Assembly: GCA_003513555.1 (NCBI GenBank)
Contig: DOPG01000040.1
Coordinates: 783-8,710, forward strand
DNA from: Rhodopirellula sp.
Lineage (GTDB): Bacteria > Planctomycetota > Planctomycetia > Pirellulales > Pirellulaceae
Direction: 5' to 3'
Length of the DNA stretch: 7,928 nucleotides
The notes beneath the pieces are model-generated. The model did not search any database and was not told where the DNA came from. It was given only the letters and a program-made list of their open reading frames with translations. This document shows, in pieces, positions 1 through 6,574 of the stretch (its first letter is position 1; the number at the start of each line of letters is the position of its first letter). Both the position numbers and the translations under genes were made by a program.

Positions 1-110
1 GAAATGAATCCCCGGTCGGTTTGTTTTTCCTATTGCTCGTGTTCGCTTGGCCAGAATCTGGGCCGTTTTGCAGCACTGACAACGAGCAATTCTGTTTAAG
101 TAGTCTTCCC
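1..110 (+). other. Upstream region of der, with a 9-bp inverted repeat
   Basis: This is non-coding sequence before the der start. It contains a perfect 9-bp inverted repeat, ATTGCTCGT (32-40) and ACGAGCAAT (82-90), 41 bases apart, enclosing a small CCAG-AAT-CTGG hairpin (51-61). If der is transcribed from further upstream this could fold in its leader. No T-run follows, so it is not a terminator. I could not place a convincing -35/-10 pair. The der frame stays open back to a TTG at 21, but that extension does not look like Der sequence. Confidence 0.3.
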
Positions 111-1451
111 ATGCCAGTCCCGCAAGTCGCCATCGTCGGACGCCCAAACGTCGGCAAAAGCAGCCTTTTTAATTGGTTAGCGCGTCGAAGGCTGGCAATT
201 GTCGATGATTATTCCGGTGTCACCCGCGATCGGATGACCACTCTGATCGAAGCCAATGATCGTTATTTCGAATTGATCGATACCGGCGGGATGGGGGTCG
301 AGGATGAAGATAATTTGACCGCCGATGTGCGGCAGCAAATTGAATTGGCGATTAATGCTGCTGATGTCATTTTATTGGTCGTCGACGTTCAAACCGGATT
401 GATGCCGCTCGATGAAATGGTGACTGAACGGCTTCGGGGTGTCGAGAAACCTGTAATTCTGGTCGCCAATAAAACTGACCAGGAGCATCAGGAAATCCAA
501 TCGGAAGAGTTTCATAAGTTGGGCCGCGGCCATGTGCTTTGCACCAGTACCACGCAGAATCGAAATCGTGATCGCTTGCTGGAGCTGATTGCTGATCGCT
601 TGCCCGAACCTGTCGATGAGGCCGTCACGACCCCCCAGATGAAGTTGACGATTGTTGGACGCAGGAATGTTGGCAAAAGCACCTTTGTCAATACATTAGC
701 TGAAACCGAGCGGATGATTGTAAGTGAGGTGCCAGGCACTACTCGCGACAGTGTCGATGTGCACTTCGAAATCGACGGGCAAACCTTTGTTGCAATCGAT
801 ACGCCTGGTTTGCGTAAACGCAAGAGCCAGCGAACGGATCTCGAGTATTATGGCATGCACCGTGCCCAACGTGGGGTTCGTCGTGCTGACGTCGTTCTGA
901 TGTTCTTCGATGCTACAGAAACGGTCAGTAAAGTTGATAAGCAGCTAATGGGTTATGTGATGGAAAATCACAAACCGTGCATCTTTGTGATCAACAAATG
1001 GGACAAACTGCATGGATCAGTCGCGACGGATCGTTGGGTCAGTTACTTGCGTGGTCAGTTTCCGACCTTGGCCTATGCTCCCATCGCGTTCATTACCGGT
1101 CAAACTGGAAAGAATGTCAAAACGCTCCTGAATCATGCGACCATGCTTTTCAAGCAGTCACGCGAGCGAGTGTCCACGGGTGTCTTGAATCGTCTGATCA
1201 AAGCTGCCATGGAAGCACACGAGCCACCTCTGTATCAGAATCGACGACCAAAAATCTATTATGCAACGCAGGTGTCGACCGAGCCGCCGACCATTGTGTT
1301 GATGTGTGGTGAACCCAAAGCGTTTGGTAATGATTATCGACGGTACCTGCTTGGGGTGCTGCGTGATCACTTGGCGTTTGGTGAAGTACCGATCAAAATG
1401 TACCTTCATCGGCGGAACCGTAATGACAAGGTGCCGGATGATCTTGGTTGA
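111..1451 (+). CDS. der: Ribosome-assembly GTPase Der (EngA)
   Basis: Der is a tandem-domain GTPase that binds and matures the large ribosomal subunit in the cytoplasm and is normally essential. The protein has 446 residues, typical for the family. GTPase domain 1 shows G1 GRPNVGKS (10-17), the switch threonine in GVTRD (36-40), G3 DTGG (57-60) and G4 NKTD (120-123). Domain 2 shows G1 GRRNVGKS (183-190), G3 DTPG (230-233) and G4 NKWD (295-298). A KH-like RNA-binding domain occupies roughly 350-446. The start is ATG 111 because the Der N-terminus begins there; the 30 residues readable upstream (from TTG 21) are unlike Der. No Shine-Dalgarno sequence is visible. The G5 loops are atypical: the first reads STTQNRN (146-152) and the second has ITG (328-330) where Ser-Ala is usual. 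It converges on the sulfatase gene, with 51 bases between the stop codons. Confidence 0.97.
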   Translation: MPVPQVAIVGRPNVGKSSLFNWLARRRLAIVDDYSGVTRDRMTTLIEANDRYFELIDTGGMGVEDEDNLTADVRQQIELAINAADVILLVVDVQTGLMPLDEMVTERLRGVEKPVILVANKTDQEHQEIQSEEFHKLGRGHVLCTSTTQNRNRDRLLELIADRLPEPVDEAVTTPQMKLTIVGRRNVGKSTFVNTLAETERMIVSEVPGTTRDSVDVHFEIDGQTFVAIDTPGLRKRKSQRTDLEYYGMHRAQRGVRRADVVLMFFDATETVSKVDKQLMGYVMENHKPCIFVINKWDKLHGSVATDRWVSYLRGQFPTLAYAPIAFITGQTGKNVKTLLNHATMLFKQSRERVSTGVLNRLIKAAMEAHEPPLYQNRRPKIYYATQVSTEPPTIVLMCGEPKAFGNDYRRYLLGVLRDHLAFGEVPIKMYLHRRNRNDKVPDDLG

Positions 1452-1502
1452 TCCGGTTCGAAACAGCCTGCTTCATTCAACCCGGGATTCTCACGTTGGG
1501 TT

Positions 1503-3095
1503 TCAAAGATTTTTGTTGGGTTGGTGCTTCCACCAGGCGTCCCATTGTTTCGCCATCGATGCAACCTTGTCAGGGTGCTGTGGTGCAAGGTTCTGAGATT
1601 CGGTGGGATCACTTTTCAGATTGAATAATTCCCAATCACTGGAGCCTTGCTTGACTAGTTTCCAGTTTTGATCACGGATCGCTCTGGATTTGCCAAACTG
1701 CCAGTACAGTGGCCACGCACGTTTTAGCTGCTTGCCGTGCAAGACCGGCACTAGTGATTGTCCCGGCAAAGAACCGTCAATTTTGGCACCGGCAAGGTCG
1801 AGCATCGTGGGCATGAAATCAATCAAGTGCCCAGGATGGTCCGTGATGGAGTTCTGCATGATGTGATCTGGCCAGTGGGCAATCATGGGTGTGCGAGTTC
1901 CACCTTCGTAATCGGTGGTCTTGTAGTGCCGATACGGGGTGTTTGACGCATTGGCCCACGGTTGGCCTTGGGTCAGGTAGCTTGTGACCTCCCAAGGCAT
2001 AGTACCTTTGACGGTTGATCGGTCGGCCGAGTCTTTGCATGCCCCATTGTCCGACAAAAAGAAAATCACTGTGTTGTCAGCTTTGCCAGTTTTGTCCAGC
2101 GTCTGTAGAAGTCGTCCGATGTTGCGATCCATTCGGTCAATCATTGCCGCGTACGTTGCCATGCGGAGGTCCCACCAGTCAACCTTGCTTTCGTCAATGG
2201 TTGCCCATGCCGGTGTCGACTCGTCACGTCTTGAGAGCGTTGCATTGGCGGGCAGAATTTTTATTTCCTGTTGCTTGGCAAATCGTTGTTTTCGGAGTTT
2301 GTCCCACCCCAGACGTTTGTATTTGCCTCTGTATTTGGCGATGTCCGATTCGCTTGCGTGCAGGGGGTAATGCGGCGCGGTGTACGCGACGTAAAGCAGA
2401 AAGGGTTGGGGTTCAGTCTGGTATTGCTCAAGATATTGGATGGCCTGATCGGTAAAGGCGTCGGTGGTGTAGAAGTCGGGGTCTTCCGGGGTGTAAGGCT
2501 TGAATTCCTTTCCGTCGATCGCCCATCGCCGCACTTTCTTACGCGCAGGGGTGGGACCATCATTTCTCGCGTGGCCGGGGTTCCAGAAATTGCAGCAGCC
2601 GTCGGTCAGGCCGTAGTAACGATCAAATCCTCTTTGGTATGGAGTTTGGCCAGCGTGCCATTTTCCTGTCATCAGCGTGCGGTAGCCAGCGGCTCGCATT
2701 TTTTCGCCAAACGTTTGTGATGAGTAGTGAACGCTGGGCGAAGCTCCGACGTGATGCCACCAATGACCGGTCAACAATGATGCTCGTGTATGTTCGCACT
2801 TTGCGTTGTTGTAAAACGTGCGAAACCGCATGCCCTCCCCTGCGAGCCGGTCAAGATTGGGGGTTTGGATTTCACCGCCGTAGCAACCAATGTCTGAAAA
2901 ACCCATGTCATCACACATGATCAGCAAAATGTTGGGGCGCGGTGTGACTTGCGGAGTGCCCTCAACGACCGTTTCTGCAGATGCTCGTTGTAGGGGAAGG
3001 AAAAACTCGTTTCGTGGTACGAATCCGAAGCCAAAACTGAGCAAGAGTAAGGCACGGAGGCAAAAGATCAGTTTTGATAGGTTCGGTGTGTGCAA
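1503..3095 (-). CDS. Exported sulfatase (arylsulfatase A type) with atypical formylglycine motif
   Basis: This 530-residue sulfatase would hydrolyse sulfate esters, probably of sulfated polysaccharides or glycans, outside the cytoplasm; the substrate cannot be read from sequence. An N-terminal hydrophobic stretch (about 9-26) followed by RASA (37-40) looks like a signal peptide cleaved near residue 40. Catalytic-fold signatures are visible: metal-binding Asp62-Asp63 after the first strand, GKWH (144-147), His242 in APHYP, Asp349-Asn350 in LSDNG, and Lys392 with EGGTR (397-401). The cysteine to be converted to formylglycine is Cys100, in Cys-Glu-His-Thr-Arg followed by ASLLTG. The usual Pro or Ala two residues after the Cys is replaced by His. 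The start codon is TTG at 3095-3093, supported by an AGGAGGT 7 bases upstream and by the signal peptide beginning there. The gene is minus-strand, after the KaiC-like gene but separated by a 379-base structured gap, so it probably has its own promoter. Confidence 0.93.
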   Translation of the reverse strand: MHTPNLSKLIFCLRALLLLSFGFGFVPRNEFFLPLQRASAETVVEGTPQVTPRPNILLIMCDDMGFSDIGCYGGEIQTPNLDRLAGEGMRFRTFYNNAKCEHTRASLLTGHWWHHVGASPSVHYSSQTFGEKMRAAGYRTLMTGKWHAGQTPYQRGFDRYYGLTDGCCNFWNPGHARNDGPTPARKKVRRWAIDGKEFKPYTPEDPDFYTTDAFTDQAIQYLEQYQTEPQPFLLYVAYTAPHYPLHASESDIAKYRGKYKRLGWDKLRKQRFAKQQEIKILPANATLSRRDESTPAWATIDESKVDWWDLRMATYAAMIDRMDRNIGRLLQTLDKTGKADNTVIFFLSDNGACKDSADRSTVKGTMPWEVTSYLTQGQPWANASNTPYRHYKTTDYEGGTRTPMIAHWPDHIMQNSITDHPGHLIDFMPTMLDLAGAKIDGSLPGQSLVPVLHGKQLKRAWPLYWQFGKSRAIRDQNWKLVKQGSSDWELFNLKSDPTESQNLAPQHPDKVASMAKQWDAWWKHQPNKNL

Positions 3096-3101
3096 CGAAG
3101 T

Positions 3102-3108
3102 ACCTCCT
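3102..3108 (-). promoter_or_regulatory. Strong Shine-Dalgarno of the sulfatase gene
   Basis: On the minus strand this reads AGGAGGT, with 7 bases between AGGAGG and the TTG start at 3095. It is the only near-consensus ribosome binding site in the window and decides the start codon. The other four genes lack a clear one. Confidence 0.8.
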
Positions 3109-3250
3109 GTCCAGGAAATAAAATACAGACTGACTGTGATGCTAAGAGCGACCGAGTTTTCAATCGATGCTTCTCGAATTCCTCTGCCTTAGCAATTCAA
3201 TGCCCAGTTTAGCAATATTTGCCCCATTGCAAGATGAATCGTTTCGCAGT

Positions 3251-3361
3251 CGCGTTCCAGCTGATGGTTTTGTTCAGGCTGGGGAACGCGTCTCAACGCA
3301 GGTCCTGGCTGCGCTCTGGAAGTGTAGTGCTTCCCAACAGCGACGCCATCAGGCGTTCGCT
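3251..3361. other. Cluster of four consecutive stem-loops (candidate structured RNA or palindromic repeat)
   Basis: Four hairpins follow one another with 4-6 base spacers. Hairpin 1 (3251-3290) has 14 Watson-Crick pairs: 3251-3258 pairs with 3283-3290, 3259-3261 with 3278-3280, and 3262-3264 with 3274-3276, with a 2-base and a 1-base bulge and a 9-base loop. Hairpin 2 (3297-3313) is CGCAG/CTGCG. Hairpin 3 (3318-3334) is GGAAG/CTTCC. Hairpin 4 (3339-3361) has 9 pairs with one bulged T and an ATCA loop. A weak terminator-like stem with T5 (3453-3469) downstream on the plus strand would fit a plus-strand RNA ending just before the convergent KaiC-like gene. It could equally be untranslated RNA of the minus-strand genes, or a dispersed repeat. 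I do not recognise a known RNA family. Confidence 0.4.
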
Positions 3362-3452
3362 TTCCGAGACCATGCCGGTCAGTCCACACACGGTGGGGGG
3401 TGTACCGAGACAGTGATGAACGGAGAGGGGCATCCAGCGGAGGCGTACTGAT

Positions 3453-3469
3453 GCCTGAGGAGGCTTTTT
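3453..3469 (+). terminator. Weak terminator-like stem with T5
   Basis: GCCT (3453-3456), loop GAGG, AGGC (3461-3464), then five T (3465-3469). The stem is only 4 bp and no plus-strand gene is known upstream, so it makes sense only if the hairpin cluster at 3251-3361 is transcribed on the plus strand. The left arm can pair instead with upstream sequence (GGCATC 3429-3434 with GATGCC 3450-3455), so the two folds are mutually exclusive. Confidence 0.2.
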
Positions 3470-3474
3470 GTGGA

Positions 3475-4350
3475 TTAGGACAACACGATCCCGGCTTCCG
3501 TGATTTGGTAGGGTACGATGGACTCATCGCATGCACTGCCTCGATGTTTGGCAACATGCAGTGCTCGACCCATCTTGTTTCCCTCTCGTGTTTTCCCCAT
3601 CAGGATGATGGTATTTGCGTTGGAAAGCACATCACCACTCTCGATGGGGCGGGTGATCAAGTCGTCCAACATGACCTCGTGGCTCGTGTAGAGCAGAAGG
3701 CATCCGAGTTGACTGTGGTCGTACGCGTGGGCACTGATTTTCGATTGGTTTTCACGAAAACCCACGCGAAACAGGTCCCGCGCGACCCAGTCGTGTTCTT
3801 TGTGGAGTATCTGGTGGTAAACGTACTCGAAAAGTTCCAGCTGGATTGAATCAGCAGCTTTCAGTGCTGGTTCGACACCGTCGATGACGCAGCGACGCAC
3901 ACCATGCACAAAGTTGCCGTAAAAAAAAGCGATTGCTCGATCGAGTTTTTTTGCCTGCTCGTACTTCCACTCGCGCCATTGATCCGAGTCCATGTCGTTT
4001 GCGGTTACACGTTTTCCACTGTGTTGGAAGATGTGCAGGTAGTCGCGGCGAGTCTGTTCTGGATCCCAGATTTGTTCGAGGGTGGTCGTGGCGTCAATCG
4101 ATCGTTCCAGGAGACGCCAGTTGCACAGCCTGTCCGCGTAATCAGCATGATTTTGAGAGTCGCCACGAGAGGTGAGGTCAAACAGGATGCCCCGTTGTGA
4201 GTCCTGAGTCTTTCCCGCGTTGGCATAACAAAGTCCGAGTTGCGTTTTGCCGATGCCTGTGGCTCCCATGACCACAGTCAAGGTGCCAGGAATCAGCCCA
4301 CCTCCCAGTAGCTCGTCCAGTGCGGCAATGCCGGTGCTCTGTCTCTGCAT
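3475..4350 (-). CDS. Single-domain KaiC/RAD55-like RecA-superfamily ATPase
   Basis: This 291-residue P-loop ATPase belongs to the KaiC/RadA/RAD55 group, whose members bind ATP on a RecA fold, often as hexamers, and act in timing, signalling or DNA transactions. Its specific role is unknown. The N-terminus TGIAALDELLGGGLIPG (6-22) is the family's typical lead-in. Walker A is GATGIGKT (29-36) and Walker B ends in CVIDG, with Asp157. The C-terminal part, from KHRGS (268-272) to ITEAGIVL (283-290), matches the KaiC-type KxRGS...IT..G ending. The strand after Walker A ends ILFDLTS, so the paired catalytic Glu of KaiC are not visible. About one domain's length is present, against two in cyanobacterial KaiC. 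ATG 4350 is the start, since an in-frame TGA lies just upstream; no Shine-Dalgarno is seen. The FAD oxidoreductase gene ends 159 bases upstream on the same strand, so cotranscription is plausible. Confidence 0.82.
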   Translation of the reverse strand: MQRQSTGIAALDELLGGGLIPGTLTVVMGATGIGKTQLGLCYANAGKTQDSQRGILFDLTSRGDSQNHADYADRLCNWRLLERSIDATTTLEQIWDPEQTRRDYLHIFQHSGKRVTANDMDSDQWREWKYEQAKKLDRAIAFFYGNFVHGVRRCVIDGVEPALKAADSIQLELFEYVYHQILHKEHDWVARDLFRVGFRENQSKISAHAYDHSQLGCLLLYTSHEVMLDDLITRPIESGDVLSNANTIILMGKTREGNKMGRALHVAKHRGSACDESIVPYQITEAGIVLS

Positions 4351-4509
4351 GTTTCAGACTTTTAATCGGGGCACAAAGGAGGGGGGCTTCGAACACGCCA
4401 GTGGCTTTGTGGCGGGTACACTTGGATTGTTGAGTTGTGATTTGCGTGGCAAACGCCGGAAACGACATCTGCAACGTGTGTTGTCGATAGCTGCTATGGG
4501 GATTGATGG
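4351..4509. other. Gap between FAD oxidoreductase and KaiC-like genes
   Basis: This 159-base minus-strand intercistronic gap has no supported gene. It contains a small perfect inverted repeat TTTGC-GTG-GCAAA (4441-4453) and ATAGC-T-GCTAT (4487-4497) just after the oxidoreductase stop. Neither is followed by a T-run, so no intrinsic terminator separates the two genes. No clear promoter was found. Confidence 0.4.
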
Positions 4510-5916
4510 CTATTCGAGGCTCATACAGTGTCGGTTTGCCATGCTGATCCCGCTAACGATGGCCCCAACGATGCCGACGAACCCTTGGTCTGTGCCGCAC
4601 AGGAATAGGTTGGGCAGATGGGTAGTACCATCCAGTTGCTTGTCCGGTGCGCCATAGACGGCGCCGTTGTCGTGCCAAGTAAAACGTCGAATCGTTTTGG
4701 GTGTGAACACATCAGTGTCAACGACATAGCGACGAAAGTCCGGCATGAACCGAACAGCTGAATCAACGGCATCGTCATATTGGGCAATTTTCGCGGCCTG
4801 GTATTTTTCATCAGGAAGATTGCACCAGTGATCGTGATTTGCGAGCGTCGTAATGCGAATCACGCCGTCAGGCAACTCGCCCTCATCAGAGTCGTAGATA
4901 TAGTTGTTGGGCGAACAGATCACTCCGGTGCGACTATCGCATAGTTGTTGCTCTGGTCGTTCCCAGCGAAAATCATTGCTGTCGTTGTAGAAAACAATGG
5001 TTCGGTCGAAATTGAAATCGGTCGGCTTGCGATCCAAAATCGAAATCGATTCGATGAAAGAAAGCTTTCCAGCCTTGGCAACATCCACGTTTGAAACGTC
5101 ATCACACAGTCTCGCTGTTTCGATATTTCCAGCAGATGAAAGAATGCGTTTGCCCGTTAATTCCGTTCCATCGTCAAGTACCACTCCTTGAGCCTGGCCG
5201 TTCTCGACGTGGATGCGAGAGACACCGCTACGGAGTTTCAGTTCGCCACCCAACCCGCGGAATCGTCGGACCAAGTTCTTGAGGATCACGCGAACGCCCT
5301 TGAACGGACGCCCAAATCCTTCGAGGTAACAAGCCCGAAACATGATGCAGAATTGCCCAAAGTCCATGTCGTTTTCGCGGGCGTTTCCGTACCACATCAG
5401 TGGGCAGATTAGCATCTCAATGAGAAGTGGTTCAGTGATATGCTCGGCCATGACTTCACGAGCCGAACGCATGAAATTAGGGGCATCGCCGTCCATGTCG
5501 CTGTAGTCCAGCAATGAACCACAGAGTGAACGGAAGCCGTCTATCTGATCAGGGAAATGCTTGGCAATTTCAGATTCGAGCAACTGAATGTCGTTGCTGA
5601 AATCCATCGAAACATCAGGAAAGCGGATCGAAGATCCAACTTGTTCCGCTAATTTAAAATCATCCCAGCGAAATCGGAGTTGCCGAATGAGTTTGGCCAA
5701 AGGGCCCTTCTTGGTCCCCTTGCGGGCAAAGTTGGTCATCGCGTGCAGGCCGACGTCGTAATCTCGACCGCCCATGCGATAAAACGAATTCAGACCGCCA
5801 ATCGTATAGTGCCGCTCGAGAATGCACACTTTCTGGTCGAAGTGTGCCAGTCGGATTCCGGCCGCTAAGCCACTCATTCCAGCGCCGATGATGATTGTGT
5901 CGTACTCGTTACTCAT
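4510..5916 (-). CDS. FAD-dependent phytoene desaturase/isomerase-like oxidoreductase (CrtI family)
   Basis: This 468-residue flavoprotein belongs to the CrtI/CrtISO/RetSat group, whose members desaturate, saturate or isomerise polyene or other isoprenoid and lipid chains, usually at the membrane. The actual substrate is not evident. The N-terminal dinucleotide-binding fold shows IIGAGMSG (9-16) with Gly11, Gly13 and Gly16, and Glu34 at the end of the second strand for the FAD ribose. GGLNS (40-44) and DVGLHAM (54-60) follow, as in this family. The C-terminal FAD signature runs LPNLFLCGTD (434-443), then a Gly-rich GFVGIVGAIVSG (445-456). There is no signal peptide. Length is a little under typical CrtI (about 490-510). 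The start is ATG 5916 because the FAD fold begins at once; no Shine-Dalgarno is visible. No other carotenoid gene is in the window, so calling it crtI would overreach. It may be the first gene of a unit with the KaiC-like ATPase. Confidence 0.87.
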   Translation of the reverse strand: MSNEYDTIIIGAGMSGLAAGIRLAHFDQKVCILERHYTIGGLNSFYRMGGRDYDVGLHAMTNFARKGTKKGPLAKLIRQLRFRWDDFKLAEQVGSSIRFPDVSMDFSNDIQLLESEIAKHFPDQIDGFRSLCGSLLDYSDMDGDAPNFMRSAREVMAEHITEPLLIEMLICPLMWYGNARENDMDFGQFCIMFRACYLEGFGRPFKGVRVILKNLVRRFRGLGGELKLRSGVSRIHVENGQAQGVVLDDGTELTGKRILSSAGNIETARLCDDVSNVDVAKAGKLSFIESISILDRKPTDFNFDRTIVFYNDSNDFRWERPEQQLCDSRTGVICSPNNYIYDSDEGELPDGVIRITTLANHDHWCNLPDEKYQAAKIAQYDDAVDSAVRFMPDFRRYVVDTDVFTPKTIRRFTWHDNGAVYGAPDKQLDGTTHLPNLFLCGTDQGFVGIVGAIVSGISMANRHCMSLE

Positions 5917-6324
5917 CCGCGTAGCAAACTCGCAAGGTTGTTGTGGTGTTGGGTGGCTAGTTTGGGACCAGGTGGGGAGTTGTGAATTGAGTGTGGCGAG
6001 CCATCAAGCAATTCGGAAGTTTGCCGCTTGGGCGACTCACCGCAACCAGTGTGGCACGTTGTACAGAGTTTGCCGCTCGGAATCGATGGTTGGGGGACTC
6101 CCATGCCCCGGCAATTGTGTAACCAAGCCACCGCGGGGCTCAAATCCAGTGTGGAAAGAGTAATCGATATTTCCCGCACGCTATACCGCCTGTCTGTTGT
6201 ACACGATCGGTAACGTGGGGCGGACGACGGGAGTCGAGTGTCCAAAAAGGCGTGGTCCCTGATGCCATATCCAAGAATAAGTGAAGCGATTCTAAGCAAC
6301 AATGACTTTTTGACTGTAAATTAG

Positions 6325-6470
6325 CTGCGTTTTTGCATAAAGGCCTCTCTGGCCACGTGGTTCAATCCGGGCGACGGTTGCGTCGCTGGGGATTGAGACG
6401 CTCGCATTGACCCGGAGAAAACGCAGGGATGCTGGAATTTAAAGGGGGGATCGGTTAGCATTCGTCTCCC
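6325..6470 (+). other. Nested inverted-repeat element (candidate structured RNA or palindromic repeat)
   Basis: An outer stem CTGCGTTTT (6325-6333) pairs perfectly with AAAACGCAG (6418-6426). It encloses GGCC-TCTCT-GGCC (6342-6354), the palindrome CCACGTGG (6353-6360), and a long hairpin at 6361-6397 in which 6361-6368 pairs with 6390-6397 and 6370-6375 with 6382-6387 around a GGTTGC loop. Directly after the outer stem, 6427-6433 (GGATGCT) can pair with 6457-6463 (AGCATTC). The G-run 6445-6450 can pair with 6465-6470, which would be a pseudoknot or an alternative fold. Several non-Watson-Crick pairs (6334/6417, 6361/6397, 6370/6387, 6428/6462) are G-U only if the plus strand is the RNA, which favours plus-strand transcription. 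I recognise no known riboswitch or RNA family. Confidence 0.4.
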
Positions 6471-6517
6471 GTCATCGCACAGATGAGTGGAACCTATGTA
6501 TCGGACCCTCGGCTCTG

Positions 6518-6529
6518 TTTTCGCGAAAA
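6518..6529. repeat. Perfect 12-bp palindrome
   Basis: TTTTCGCGAAAA is self-complementary over 12 bases. It lies about 245 bases upstream of the CobW-type GTPase and looks like a dimeric regulator site, but no other copy was found in the window. Confidence 0.35.
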
Positions 6530-6574
6530 GATGCGTCACGACGGGATTCTCGGAGATTTGTTGTTCGCGGCTTG

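Larger units (their letters stand above)
3096..3474. other. 379-base gap between sulfatase and KaiC-like genes
   Basis: No gene is supported here. From low to high coordinate the gap holds the sulfatase ribosome binding site, two direct copies of TTAGCAAT (3189-3196 and 3209-3216, 20 bases apart; ATTGCTAA on the sulfatase strand), a run of four tightly packed stem-loops (3251-3361), a direct repeat CCGAGAC (3364-3370 and 3405-3411), and an inverted repeat GGCATC/GATGCC (3429-3434, 3450-3455). A short GC stem followed by five T on the plus strand (3453-3469) lies nearest the KaiC-like stop codon. Any sulfatase promoter should lie here, but I could not identify one firmly. Confidence 0.6.

Noticed and set aside
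21..110. A 30-residue hydrophobic N-terminal extension of Der starting at TTG 21.
   Set aside because: Der is cytoplasmic and its conserved start fits ATG 111. The extension reads through non-coding leader.
1452..1502. A possible bidirectional terminator between der and the sulfatase (AACCC...GGGTT).
   Set aside because: The stem is only 5 bp with a 14-base loop, and the T-rich stretch is broken and inside the sulfatase end.
1758..2720. Several plus-strand frames of 60-150 codons antisense to the sulfatase.
   Set aside because: They are shadows of the sulfatase gene, with no family signature or ribosome binding site.
3189..3557. A 122-codon minus-strand frame across the hairpin cluster and the end of the KaiC-like gene.
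   Set aside because: Its start lies inside the KaiC-like gene in another frame and its content follows the hairpin arms. It is better explained as a frame through a structured or repeated element.
5913..6302. A 129-codon minus-strand frame containing Cys-Thr-Thr-Cys-His (a haem c-like motif) and overlapping the FAD oxidoreductase start by ATGA.
   Set aside because: It starts with TTG and no ribosome binding site, has no signal peptide for a cytochrome, is rich in Pro, Ser and His in a way typical of non-coding frames, and resembles no family I know. The motif is probably chance.
6310..6341. A TTGACT / CATAAA pair as a sigma-70 promoter for the nested element.
   Set aside because: The spacing is 20 bases and the -10 matches only four of six positions.
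6355..6371. A tRNA T-loop-like GGTTCAATCC.
   Set aside because: The flanking bases do not form a T-stem and no acceptor, D or anticodon arms are present; the bases belong to the inner hairpin.
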